From positions 463,917 through 511,651 of the forward strand of contig QOQV01000001.1 of assembly GCA_003327435.1 (NCBI GenBank): a DNA stretch of 47,735 bases, read 5' to 3'. Position 1 is the first letter of the stretch; the number at the start of each line of letters is the position of its first letter. Source of the DNA: Ignavibacteriota bacterium. GTDB lineage: Bacteria; Bacteroidota; Ignavibacteria; UBA10030; BY39. Position numbers and translations under genes: made by a program. The notes below the pieces were generated by a model that was given only the letters and a program-made list of their open reading frames with translations, was not told where the DNA came from and did not search any database. Positions 1 to 11,425 of the stretch are shown in pieces.

Positions 1-242
1 TCCAAGTTTTCCGGGATATAAGCTATATTGCAGGTAGCTTCAATAACCCGTTCTGCAACATATCTCTCGTTATAAAGAGGTAGTTGTACCGTGACGACAG
101 GAAATTCTTTCAATTCAGGGAGTTTTTCTTCTTTTTTGTTTTTGTGTTTAAAATATTGATAGATCATCACAAAACCACTTGAACCAAACATAAATAATAA
201 TGAAAGCGAAATAAAGTATGTTATAACTACATAATCAGCCAT
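1..242 (-). CDS. GT2-family membrane glycosyltransferase, 5' part only
   Basis: Partial gene: the ATG is at 242-240 on the minus strand and the frame stays open to base 1, giving the first 80 residues. The N-terminus has a hydrophobic segment at about residues 5-28, a lysine-rich stretch, then PVVTVQLPLYNERYVAERVI, which is the nucleotide-sugar-binding start of cellulose-synthase-like GT2 enzymes (strand then P-x-Y/H-N-E). Family knowledge: such proteins are processive or lipid-linked sugar transferases at the inner membrane. It is the last visible gene of the miaB-lptE operon, 33 bases after lptE. The catalytic Asp residues and QxxRW motif lie outside the window, so the substrate cannot be judged. 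Confidence 0.8.
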   Translation of the reverse strand, partial: MADYVVITYFISLSLLFMFGSSGFVMIYQYFKHKNKKEEKLPELKEFPVVTVQLPLYNERYVAERVIEATCNIAYIPENL

Positions 243-275
243 TTAATATACCATCCTATTTTTTATTGTTAATAT

Positions 276-779
276 TTACCATTTAGCAACAACTTCTAAT
301 AAAATATCTTCACTTAGTTTATCGATTGTAGAAGTTATTGCATTTTGTCTGGCTTCAATTCCAGACGATGCGTCATATTCAGTCCAATTCGATAAGCGTT
401 TTTCAAATATCTTTTTCTTTAATTTTAAATCTTGAAAAACCACATTTACATTCATTGTAATTTTCCACTTCTCTACTGTCTCACCTGGAGCAATTACTGA
501 TGGCTCATTGGTGATATTTAAGATTGTACATTCCAGTAAACAATCAGATGTTAATTCATTTGACAATTCCAGACTGTTATCTTTGATGAATAGTTCCTTC
601 ACTTTATTTGTGAAGATTTCCCTCAAGTTAGGTTCCCCAAAACCACTCTGATCATTAAATGTTGGAATAGCTATCGTCTTTAAATGAGGAGGAACCGAAC
701 CACCTTTAAATGAATAACATGCAGATAAGCAAACCAATACAATAAACAAAATTATAATTCTGATATTAGTACTTTTCAT
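276..779 (-). CDS. lptE: LptE-family LPS assembly lipoprotein
   Basis: 167 residues. A lipoprotein signal ends in the lipobox LSAC (Cys21), followed by YSFKGGSVPPHLKTIAIP, the characteristic start of FCB-group LptE proteins. Known role: LptE plugs and assembles the LptD outer-membrane barrel that inserts lipopolysaccharide. The rest alternates beta and helical stretches and ends with a helix of about 25 residues, as in the family; length is normal. Its ATG overlaps the end of the upstream sigma-54 activator by 14 bases, so the two are probably translationally coupled. No lptD is visible here. The family call is from pattern recognition only. Confidence 0.85.
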   Translation of the reverse strand: MKSTNIRIIILFIVLVCLSACYSFKGGSVPPHLKTIAIPTFNDQSGFGEPNLREIFTNKVKELFIKDNSLELSNELTSDCLLECTILNITNEPSVIAPGETVEKWKITMNVNVVFQDLKLKKKIFEKRLSNWTEYDASSGIEARQNAITSTIDKLSEDILLEVVAKW

Positions 780-1941
780 TTAAACCATATTCGTTAATTT
801 TTCTGTACAAAGTTCTTTCGCTGATATTCAACTTCTTAGCAGTTAGACGCCTATTGCCATGATATTTATGTAATATTTTCTTTATATATTCTTTTTCTAA
901 TTCCTGCAATGTTAAATCCTCGTCGGTAGCTTTGTCCGAACTTAAATCAAACGATTCATTAATAGTATTTCTATTATCAGAATAGAGTGCTACATTGTGT
1001 TTTAGTTCTTCGAGATCATTTTTTATTTCCAACAGGGCACGATAAATTAGTTCTCTTTCAACCTGTTCACTTGATTTATGGGTATGCACCGGCAGGTTAC
1101 GGGACGAGGCAATATAACCAACTTCAAATTCTTTCATATTAGGAAGATGTCTTCTAATATCTTCTGGTAAAATTAATTTACCCTGCTTAAGAACAAGTAA
1201 GCTTTCGACTGCATTCTTTAATTCTCTAACATTACCTTCCCAGGTATAATTTTTCAAAACTTCTATCGCATCCTCTGAAAAACCTTCTACTTGAATTTTA
1301 TTTCTTTCAGCAAAACTTTCAGCAAAATGTTTTATAAACAGAGGTATATCTTCTTTCCTATCTCTAAGTGGTGGTATATGGATATTTATCGAACGTAACC
1401 TAAAAAATAAATCTTTTCTAAAATTGTTATTCCTGACTTCCTGTTCTAAATCTCTATTTGTCGCTGCAATCACACGCACATCAACTTTTCTTGGAACATT
1501 AGAACCAACCCTTAAAAATTCACCTGTGTCAAGTATTCTGAGAAATTTTGCTTGTGTACTTAAAGGTAATTCGCCAATCTCATCTAAAAATATTGTTCCA
1601 CCGTCTGAAATTTCAAAATATCCTTTACGGGCTTCCACAGCGCCGGTAAAAGCACCTTTCTCATGTCCAAATAACTCACTCTCAATAATTCCTTCAGGAA
1701 TTGCACCACAATTTACTGTAATCATTGGTTTATGGCTTCTCTTACTGGAATTGTGGATGGCTTTTGCAACCACTTCTTTTCCAACTCCACTTTCACCAGT
1801 TATTAAAACAGTAACATCAGTAGGTGCAACCTGCTGAATAATGCTTACTATTTCCTGAATAATAAAAGAATTTCCTAATATACCATGAAGCTTCTGAAAT
1901 TCTTCTGTAGTCAATTTTCTATTTTTATTGTCTTCGCTCAA
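766..1941 (-). CDS. Sigma-54-dependent transcriptional activator without receiver domain
   Basis: 391 residues. A short N-terminus leads straight into a complete AAA+ activator domain: Walker A GESGVGKE (49-56), sigma-54 contact loop GAFTGA (96-101), Walker B GGTIFLDEI (114-122), the R-finger region FRKDLFFRL, PPLRDRKEDIP and WEGNVRELKNAVE. A Fis-type helix-turn-helix closes the protein (about 344-391, GNRRLTAKKLNISERTLYRK). Known function: remodels sigma-54 RNA polymerase at -24/-12 promoters. There is no phospho-acceptor domain, so activity must be set by expression or a partner. The start is a TTG whose bases overlap the TGA stop of the SPOR gene; no better in-frame ATG lies nearby. It is a plausible activator of the sigma-54-like promoters at 27529-27741 (inference). 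Confidence 0.93.
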   Translation of the reverse strand: MSEDNKNRKLTTEEFQKLHGILGNSFIIQEIVSIIQQVAPTDVTVLITGESGVGKEVVAKAIHNSSKRSHKPMITVNCGAIPEGIIESELFGHEKGAFTGAVEARKGYFEISDGGTIFLDEIGELPLSTQAKFLRILDTGEFLRVGSNVPRKVDVRVIAATNRDLEQEVRNNNFRKDLFFRLRSINIHIPPLRDRKEDIPLFIKHFAESFAERNKIQVEGFSEDAIEVLKNYTWEGNVRELKNAVESLLVLKQGKLILPEDIRRHLPNMKEFEVGYIASSRNLPVHTHKSSEQVERELIYRALLEIKNDLEELKHNVALYSDNRNTINESFDLSSDKATDEDLTLQELEKEYIKKILHKYHGNRRLTAKKLNISERTLYRKINEYGLNEKY

Positions 1942-2726
1942 TATTTCTGAACTGTAATTGATTCAATTTTAAACTTCTGTTTTATCTCATCCTTAAATTT
2001 GTTAGCTTCTTCAGCAGAACGGAAATTTCCCACCCAGACAAGATATAAACTTTTACCAGCTCTAATCTTATTAGTGACCTCAACTTCATAACCAAGATCA
2101 ATGAAATATTTTTCCTGCTTTTTTGCATTTTCAATAGTAGAAAATGCACCTACCTGAACTGTATACACATAATTCTGAGATGTAGGCATCTCAGGTTGTT
2201 TAACATCTGTTAGTTTTGGTGGTGGTTCAGTCGGAACTGGTTGTTCGATGAGCTTTATGGTAGTTTGGCTTTTGGTCGTATCAATCTTGTTCGTCTCAGA
2301 AACTTCATCAGGCATCGATTTTGCATCCTTTGATAATTGTGATCTAAGATATGGTGATTGTGGATATTCCTTTTGTAGGTGTTTCCATTTCAAATCAGCT
2401 GTCCGATACAATCCAACCGCATAATAGTACTGATAGATTTTATAAAGAGCATCATCAGCCCATTCACTTTTTGGAAAATTATCTACAACCGCCTGATAAA
2501 ATTTAAGTGCTTCTATCCCGTCAGTGGATAGTCGACCCTGCAGGTATAGAATTCCAGGATGGTTCGGATTAGAAGAAATTAATTCTCTTGACTCTTCAGA
2601 AGCTCTTTCAAGCTCACCTGATTCAATCATTCTTACATATTTAGCGACCTCCTGATCAATGTTTTGTGAATGCACATAAAACCCTACAAAGAGCACTAAC
2701 AATATTATTTTTATCAATTTTCCCAT
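1938..2726 (-). CDS. Secreted TPR-like protein with C-terminal SPOR domain
   Basis: 262 residues from the chosen start. A hydrophobic signal segment is followed by TPR-like helices (about 25-130), a Pro/Thr-rich linker, and a C-terminal SPOR domain starting near YVYTVQVGAFSTIENAKK. SPOR domains bind denuded septal peptidoglycan, so the protein is probably periplasmic and linked to cell-wall or division sites. An in-frame ATG four codons upstream (2738) exists, but GGAG at 2736-2733 lies inside that extension and sits 6 bases before the ATG at 2726, so 2726 is the better start. It lies between miaB and the sigma-54 activator in the same operon. Confidence 0.85.
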   Translation of the reverse strand: MGKLIKIILLVLFVGFYVHSQNIDQEVAKYVRMIESGELERASEESRELISSNPNHPGILYLQGRLSTDGIEALKFYQAVVDNFPKSEWADDALYKIYQYYYAVGLYRTADLKWKHLQKEYPQSPYLRSQLSKDAKSMPDEVSETNKIDTTKSQTTIKLIEQPVPTEPPPKLTDVKQPEMPTSQNYVYTVQVGAFSTIENAKKQEKYFIDLGYEVEVTNKIRAGKSLYLVWVGNFRSAEEANKFKDEIKQKFKIESITVQKY

Positions 2727-2733
2727 AAATATC

Positions 2734-2738
2734 TCCAT
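2734..2738 (-). promoter_or_regulatory. Shine-Dalgarno deciding the SPOR gene start
   Basis: On the minus strand a GGAG sits 6 bases before the ATG at 2726 and overlaps the first codons of the longer alternative start at 2738. This favours the shorter reading. Such strong sites are uncommon in this window. Confidence 0.6.
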
Positions 2739-2745
2739 AAAATTT

Positions 2746-4068
2746 TTAAATTGTTATTCCGAATAAAGTTACTGAATTGACATTTGTAATTTTAACCCTT
2801 ATGTAATCGCCTATTTCATGACCATTTTTAGGAAAGACAACTTTCTTATTTGTATTTGTCCTACCTTTCATTTGTTCAGCAGATCTTTTACTCAGGCTTT
2901 CGATTAACACATCAACTTCCTTACCCACAAGCTTTAAGTTATTTTCATAAGCGATTTGATTTTGTAACTCAATTATCTCATTCAACCTCCTAAGTTTTAC
3001 TTCTTCAGGAACATCATCAGTCATCTGATATGCTTTTGTATTTTCTCGGGGAGAATATGCAAACATAAACGCCCCATCGAATCGGACATTTTTGAGCAAT
3101 TCAAGAGTTAATTGATGATCCTGCTCCGTTTCAGTTGGAAATCCAGCAATTAAATCAGTCGTAATTGCAACATCTGGTATAAGATTTCTTATATTTTGTA
3201 TTAACTGGTAATAATGTTCGATTGTATGATTTCTGTTCATTAGTTTTAATATCCTATTAGAACCTGATTGAACGGGCAGATGAATGTATTTAGCGATATT
3301 TGGTTCGGATGCGATTGTCTCGATCAACTTAATTGACATATCCTGAGGATGGGAGGTGGTAAACAATATTCTAATGTTCCTATCCACCTGAGCAACATTT
3401 TTTAATAAATCGGCAAAATCACTTTTCCGGTCGTTATATGAATTTACATTTTGACCCAATAATGTAATTTCTTTATACCCGCTTTGAGAAAGTTCTCTAA
3501 CTTCCTGCAAAATACTTTCAAGAGGTCTACTTTTCTCGCGGCCTCTGGTAAATGGCACCACGCAGAATGAACAAAATTTGTCACATCCGCGCATAACTGT
3601 TATCCAGGCACTTATTCCATTAGTACGCAGTGGTGTTATATCGTCATAATTTTCTATCCTGGAAAGTTGAACTGCTATACCTTTCTCCCCATGCCAGGCT
3701 TTGTTTATTAGCGCTGGCAATTTACGATATTCATCTGGTCCTACAATAATATCAGCAACATTTGTATTTTTTGAGTGTGAGAATTCTGGTGAGAAAAATT
3801 TATCCCTCAATCTTTCAGCCATACAACCAAGCACACCGACTACAATTTCAGGATTTTTATTCTTTTTGTTCTTAAAATCACCCAATCTTCCAAGAACACG
3901 CTCCTCTGCATTTTCACGAACGCTGCATGTATTTACAAGGATTACATCAGCAGATTCTATGTCATCAGTGATTTCAAAACCATCAGTTTTCAAGATGCTC
4001 AAAACTACCTCGCTATCTGCAACATTCATCTGACAACCATATGTTTCAATATATACTTTCTTTTTCAT
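2746..4068 (-). CDS. miaB: tRNA-2-methylthio-N6-dimethylallyladenosine synthase
   Basis: 440 residues. The N-terminal methylthiotransferase domain starts KKVYIETYGCQMNVADSE and carries the three cluster-binding cysteines (YGCQMN, NTCSVRENAEER, GVLGCMAERL). The radical-SAM domain has the CxxxCxxC motif in RGCDKFCSFCVVPFTRGREK, and a TRAM domain closes the protein. Known reaction: adds a 2-methylthio group to i6A37 of tRNAs reading UNN codons, using two Fe-S clusters and SAM. Length and motif spacing are normal. A TTG at 4080 would add four residues, but the ATG at 4068 begins the conserved N-terminus. It is the first gene of the minus-strand operon; a candidate promoter lies at 4129-4160 and a hairpin at 4079-4102 falls in its leader. 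Confidence 0.96.
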   Translation of the reverse strand: MKKKVYIETYGCQMNVADSEVVLSILKTDGFEITDDIESADVILVNTCSVRENAEERVLGRLGDFKNKKNKNPEIVVGVLGCMAERLRDKFFSPEFSHSKNTNVADIIVGPDEYRKLPALINKAWHGEKGIAVQLSRIENYDDITPLRTNGISAWITVMRGCDKFCSFCVVPFTRGREKSRPLESILQEVRELSQSGYKEITLLGQNVNSYNDRKSDFADLLKNVAQVDRNIRILFTTSHPQDMSIKLIETIASEPNIAKYIHLPVQSGSNRILKLMNRNHTIEHYYQLIQNIRNLIPDVAITTDLIAGFPTETEQDHQLTLELLKNVRFDGAFMFAYSPRENTKAYQMTDDVPEEVKLRRLNEIIELQNQIAYENNLKLVGKEVDVLIESLSKRSAEQMKGRTNTNKKVVFPKNGHEIGDYIRVKITNVNSVTLFGITI

Positions 4069-4078
4069 ATTAAATAGC

Positions 4079-4102
4079 AAATGTGGCTAAATTGCCACAT
4101 TT
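4079..4102. repeat. Perfect 9-bp inverted repeat in the miaB leader
   Basis: AAATGTGGC (4079-4087) and GCCACATTT (4094-4102) are perfect reverse complements separated by 6 bases. On the minus strand the hairpin ends 10 bases before the miaB ATG at 4068 and lies downstream of the candidate promoter at 4129-4160. It could be an operator or an RNA hairpin that limits ribosome access. No U-tract follows on the minus strand, so it is not an obvious terminator. Confidence 0.55.
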
Positions 4103-4128
4103 TGATTACTTTTTCCAATTTTTCTGAT

Positions 4129-4160
4129 TAAATATAACAAAGCTATGACAAAAAGACAAA
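4129..4160 (-). promoter_or_regulatory. Candidate promoter for the miaB operon
   Basis: On the minus strand TTTG (4160-4157) and TATATTTA (4136-4129) are separated by exactly 20 bases. This resembles the Bacteroidota -33/-7 architecture (TTTG, 19-20 bases, TAnnTTTG), with A in place of the final G. Transcription would start near 4122, leaving a leader of about 54 bases. Confidence 0.45.
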
Positions 4161-4223
4161 TTATATTTATATTTATAAAAACCGAAAGAAAATTTATTCT
4201 GACAAATCGTCATATTCACTTGC

Positions 4224-4255
4224 TTTGGATATTTTTGAATCTTCCTGTATATTTA
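4224..4255 (+). promoter_or_regulatory. Candidate promoter giving a nearly leaderless transcript
   Basis: TTTG (4224-4227) is followed after exactly 20 bases by TATATTTA (4248-4255), the same pattern as upstream of miaB on the other strand. The ATG at 4261 is only 5 bases past the second element, so the transcript would begin at or next to the start codon. It argues against the upstream TTG start at 4225, which lies inside the first element. AT-richness makes chance matches possible. Confidence 0.4.
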
Positions 4256-4260
4256 TAAAA

Positions 4261-4674
4261 ATGGAAATTAAAATAAATACACTTATTGATCAGATCGAAA
4301 CTCACTCTAACAAGAAATTAAATTTCAGACATCTCATTATTCTCTTGATTGAAACAAGCAAAAATTATAATTTAGAAAGTGATTTCGAGAACTTAGTATT
4401 CATTGGAAAATTTCTTTTTAATGTAAAAAGAATATTGACGAGGAATGCCTTAGCAGAAGAAAACTATACAAATCTTTTAGTAGAATTTCAGAATAACTTT
4501 AGTACTTTCATATCAACTTTGAAAAAATTTTCTGATCATTTTTCAAGTAATGATAAAATAGAATTCGAAAATCTTTTCCTTAATAATTCTAAACATGAGA
4601 AACTAAATCTATTAATTGATGATTTCAACGAAATAAAAAATTACGAAATTGATAAAAGGATAAAACTTATTTAA
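4261..4674 (+). CDS. Unrecognised 137-residue cytoplasmic protein
   Basis: I do not recognise this protein. From the ATG at 4261 it is 137 residues, mostly helical, acidic/lysine-rich, rich in Asn, Leu and Ile, with no signal peptide, membrane span or cysteine cluster. A TTG at 4225 would add 12 residues, but it lies inside the candidate promoter, so 4261 is preferred. It is the first gene of the plus-strand group that continues with the 1200-residue TPR protein 8 bases later, so a role linked to that protein is a guess from position only. Confidence 0.6.
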   Translation: MEIKINTLIDQIETHSNKKLNFRHLIILLIETSKNYNLESDFENLVFIGKFLFNVKRILTRNALAEENYTNLLVEFQNNFSTFISTLKKFSDHFSSNDKIEFENLFLNNSKHEKLNLLIDDFNEIKNYEIDKRIKLI

Positions 4675-4682
4675 TTTGAACT

Positions 4683-7600
4683 ATGGAAAAAAATTTAAAC
4701 ATAATAACTCTTTTATTATTGTTAGTAATATTCAATACTCACAATTTGCTTGCGCAGGAAACCAAGGAGCATTCAGAGTTCAATTTAGCACTGAATTTAT
4801 ATAATGATGGTATGTATGAACTCGCAATGGAACAGTTTAAAAATTTTTCCACGATGTACCCATCTAGTAATCAGGTTCCAGAAGCTAAGTTCTACACAGC
4901 ACTCTGCTTACTAAATTTGACAAAATATGATGACGCAAAGTTTGCATTCCAGAACTTTGCACTTTCCTATTCTGAACATCCTAAAGCTCCGGAAGCGTGG
5001 TACAAAGTCGGGGAAATATTTGTTAAACTTGGAAATTTCCAAGAGGCCGCTGTTGCTTTCGAATGGACTCGAATATTCTACCCTAAAAACCAGATTGCCC
5101 CGGAAGCTTTATTTATGGCAGCAAAATATTATAAAATATCAGGTGAAAACCTAAAAGCCAGAAAATCAATTAATACAATCATACAGGAGTATAATAACTC
5201 CGAATTTTTCCAACCAGCACGATTAATCTTAGCTGAGATATTGACCAGTGAAGGAAATATTGACCTTGCTATATCTGAAGTAAAAAAAGTACTGGATACT
5301 TCGGAGAAATATAAACCCGATGCATTACTTCTTCTCGCCAGAATTTATAAAGAAATTTACCAATATACTGAATCAGAAAAATTACTGAATCAACTGATTC
5401 AGAATTACAAAAATAATACAATAAGCGTAGATGCAAACCTTGAATTGGGACTGATATATAAAAAGAATAAAAATTTCAACCAGGCAATTAATCAATTCAA
5501 CACTTTAATTGCAAACAAAACTATTGAAACAGACAAAAGAGAATTTGTACTTTATGAACTTGCACAAACACACATTGAAATAAACGATTTCAAAAACGGA
5601 CTTGAGATCCTGAAAAAAATAATTAAAGAATTTCCGGATACGAAATATAAATTAGAAGTATTGTTTTTATCCGGTTACTGTGCTGAAAACCTTGAGGATT
5701 TTCGAGCTGCACTTTCTTATTATGACGAAATTATTTCACTAAACTCCATTAATCCGGTGGCAGCAAAAGCATATATTCGTGGCTCAATAACGGCAGAAAA
5801 AATTAATAATATTCATTTGGCTATAAATTATTGTGAGAATTATATTAATTCTACAAACCAAAATTTGAACAAACAAGATGCTTATATCAGAATCGCATCT
5901 CTATACCGGAATTACTTAAAAGATTATTCAAGAGCTATAGAATATTATGAAGCTGCCCTAAAATACGCCTCAAGAGCTCATAATCTTACAAAAATTCTTT
6001 TCAACATTGCAGAATGTCAGGAACTTGCAGGTGATTATACTAAAGCACTTCAAAGTTATGAATATATCCTAAATAATTTCCCACCAGCTGATGAAGCTTC
6101 CGTAGCTAAAGAAAAAATTGAATTTATAAAAAATTATAAGATAAAAAATTATGAAAACGCAACTTTAAAAATATCTAAACTTATTTCTAAAATCATAGAT
6201 GAAAATAAACCAACTCTATATTATGATTTAGGAGAAATTTATTTTTATGATTTAAAGAATTATTTACTTGCAGCAGATAATTTCTCCAAAGTCACAAATA
6301 CAGAAAACAAATCTGAACTTCTTGTCGAAGCATTATATAAAAAATCTTTATCTTACGATTGCTATAGCTCCTTTGATAGTACATATAAAGATATCGCAAT
6401 TACAAGTTATAAAGAACTTATTGATAAATATCCGAAACATCCTTTAGTTGATTCAGCAATGCTTAATCTTACGAAACTTTATTACCAAAAGAATGAAATT
6501 ACTGGATTGGAGGAAGCAATAAAAAGATACTATCCCAACAAATTTAAAAATCCATATTATCTTCAAGCTCTGGAAATGCTTTGTGATTTATACTTGAATA
6601 ACAATCGAATCACAGAAGCAATTCAACTATTGAAAACTGGTATTCAACAAAACGATCAGCAACCAAATGAAAGTATATACTGGAAAATCTCACAAATATA
6701 TTTAAAAGAGGGAAATTTTGATTCATCAATAATATATCTGAGAAAACAAATGGAAATATTCCCTAACGGCAACTACGCTGCTAAGGGTGTACTTATATTA
6801 GCGAACCTGTATTTTGATATGCAAAAATATTCCGAAGCTGTTATCTTATTTAAAAAATACTTAAATGATTATTATTTTGCTGAATTACCGGAAAATTTTG
6901 AGAACCAATACCTGAAATCATTAATCGAATCTGAAAATTATTCAGAAAGCATCAAATTAATCCAAAATTTACTAACTGATAGCAGGAACAATCCGTTCAT
7001 AAATAAAGACACATTAAGATACAAATTTTATTTAGCAAGCATATATTACAAAATTGGAGATTTACAAAATGCTTCAAAGAATTTAAGAGAGTTTGTATCA
7101 CAATCGAGTGACATTGAACTTATCAGTGAAGCATATTTAATGCTGGCTGAAATTGCTAAAATTCAAGGTATGTCGGATGCCGCTACTGCATATTATCGTT
7201 CAGCTGGTCAATTAGGAAGTAAAAAGGCAAACCGAGACATTGCTGATTTACTTTACACACAAAACCGATATAATGAAGCTATTTCTCAATATGAATATCT
7301 TTTATCTCAATCTAACAACCTTGACGACCGACAATACTACATGGCACAAATTATAATTTCCAAACTCAAAAGTAACGAAATTAAATCGGCTCAGGATCGA
7401 ATCATTGAGTTCAAGAAACTTTATCCTAAGGATAAGAAATATTTAGCAGAATTTGAATATGAAAGAGCTCTTGCATATTTTCGGAACAAAGATTATAACA
7501 ATGCAAAGAAAACTTTTCAGGAAGTATCCAGTAATTTCGATGGTACGATATACAAACCGCTCGCGGAATTCTATTTAGGTAAAATTATGGAAATAAACCA

Positions 7601-8285
7601 ACAAACACAGGATGCCATAAAAAAATATCAAAATGTTTTAACAAAATTTCCAAAAACTGAAGCTGCATATAGAAGTTTACTGGCTCTTGGAAATATTTAT
7701 TTCAATTCAGAAAAATTTGAAGATGCAATTAAATATTATCAGGAAATTGTTAATGATGGTGAGAAGTCGGGAGAAATATTACAATACGCACTCACAAATT
7801 TAATTGAAGCATATGAATCTGTAAAACTCTATGATGCAGCTCTTAAATTAACAAGAGATTTCATCAACTCATATCCAAATGACAAAACTATTTCTGATAA
7901 AAAAATTAAACTTGGTGTTTTATACACTCGCCTTGGTTACTATGATCAAGCAATATTACACTATCAAACACTTTTAGATGAACTTGATTCAGAGTTTGAA
8001 TCGGAATTGAGATATAATTTAGGAGAAGCTTATTTCTATAAGGGCGACTATCAACAGGCAATTCTTGAATTTTTAAAAATTCCATATATAGTCAGCTCAA
8101 AACAGGATATAGACTGGACAGCTACTGCATTATATATGGCTGGACAATCATATGAAAAATTGGGAAAGTATGACCAGGCAATTTCGATGTATCAGCAAAT
8201 CATAGATAGAAAAGGAATTGATGTAAAATTTAAAGCCGGCGCACAAAAAGAAATTGATAGAGTAAAATCAATAATTAAAAAGTGA
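4683..8285 (+). CDS. Very large secreted tetratricopeptide-repeat protein
   Basis: 1200 residues. A Sec signal peptide (hydrophobic core about 8-24, probable cleavage after NLLA) is followed by TPR helices over the whole length. Recurring signatures include YxxAIxxYxxxL, W or Y at helix-A positions and FPxS/YP turn motifs, e.g. near residues 30-130, 400-480, 690-760 and 950-1190. TPR arrays are protein-binding scaffolds; a periplasmic or outer-membrane-associated scaffold is likely. There is no other domain, lipobox or C-terminal anchor that I can see. It may bridge envelope machinery, but nothing in the sequence names the partner. It is followed 10 bases later by another unrecognised gene and then obgE. 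Confidence 0.88.
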   Translation: MEKNLNIITLLLLLVIFNTHNLLAQETKEHSEFNLALNLYNDGMYELAMEQFKNFSTMYPSSNQVPEAKFYTALCLLNLTKYDDAKFAFQNFALSYSEHPKAPEAWYKVGEIFVKLGNFQEAAVAFEWTRIFYPKNQIAPEALFMAAKYYKISGENLKARKSINTIIQEYNNSEFFQPARLILAEILTSEGNIDLAISEVKKVLDTSEKYKPDALLLLARIYKEIYQYTESEKLLNQLIQNYKNNTISVDANLELGLIYKKNKNFNQAINQFNTLIANKTIETDKREFVLYELAQTHIEINDFKNGLEILKKIIKEFPDTKYKLEVLFLSGYCAENLEDFRAALSYYDEIISLNSINPVAAKAYIRGSITAEKINNIHLAINYCENYINSTNQNLNKQDAYIRIASLYRNYLKDYSRAIEYYEAALKYASRAHNLTKILFNIAECQELAGDYTKALQSYEYILNNFPPADEASVAKEKIEFIKNYKIKNYENATLKISKLISKIIDENKPTLYYDLGEIYFYDLKNYLLAADNFSKVTNTENKSELLVEALYKKSLSYDCYSSFDSTYKDIAITSYKELIDKYPKHPLVDSAMLNLTKLYYQKNEITGLEEAIKRYYPNKFKNPYYLQALEMLCDLYLNNNRITEAIQLLKTGIQQNDQQPNESIYWKISQIYLKEGNFDSSIIYLRKQMEIFPNGNYAAKGVLILANLYFDMQKYSEAVILFKKYLNDYYFAELPENFENQYLKSLIESENYSESIKLIQNLLTDSRNNPFINKDTLRYKFYLASIYYKIGDLQNASKNLREFVSQSSDIELISEAYLMLAEIAKIQGMSDAATAYYRSAGQLGSKKANRDIADLLYTQNRYNEAISQYEYLLSQSNNLDDRQYYMAQIIISKLKSNEIKSAQDRIIEFKKLYPKDKKYLAEFEYERALAYFRNKDYNNAKKTFQEVSSNFDGTIYKPLAEFYLGKIMEINQQTQDAIKKYQNVLTKFPKTEAAYRSLLALGNIYFNSEKFEDAIKYYQEIVNDGEKSGEILQYALTNLIEAYESVKLYDAALKLTRDFINSYPNDKTISDKKIKLGVLYTRLGYYDQAILHYQTLLDELDSEFESELRYNLGEAYFYKGDYQQAILEFLKIPYIVSSKQDIDWTATALYMAGQSYEKLGKYDQAISMYQQIIDRKGIDVKFKAGAQKEIDRVKSIIKK

Positions 8286-8295
8286 GATTAAAAAA

Positions 8296-11425
<3,130 letters not shown>

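Noticed and set aside
1424-1837. 137-codon plus-strand ORF opposite the sigma-54 activator
   Set aside because: It is a shadow of the strongly conserved minus-strand gene, with no upstream signals and no recognisable domain.
766-1941. Two-component NtrC-type response regulator
   Set aside because: There is no receiver domain before the AAA+ domain; only about 20 residues precede it.
4225-4260. TTG start adding 12 residues to the 4261 gene
   Set aside because: The TTG lies inside the TTTG element of the candidate promoter, has no ribosome-binding site, and an ATG follows at 4261.
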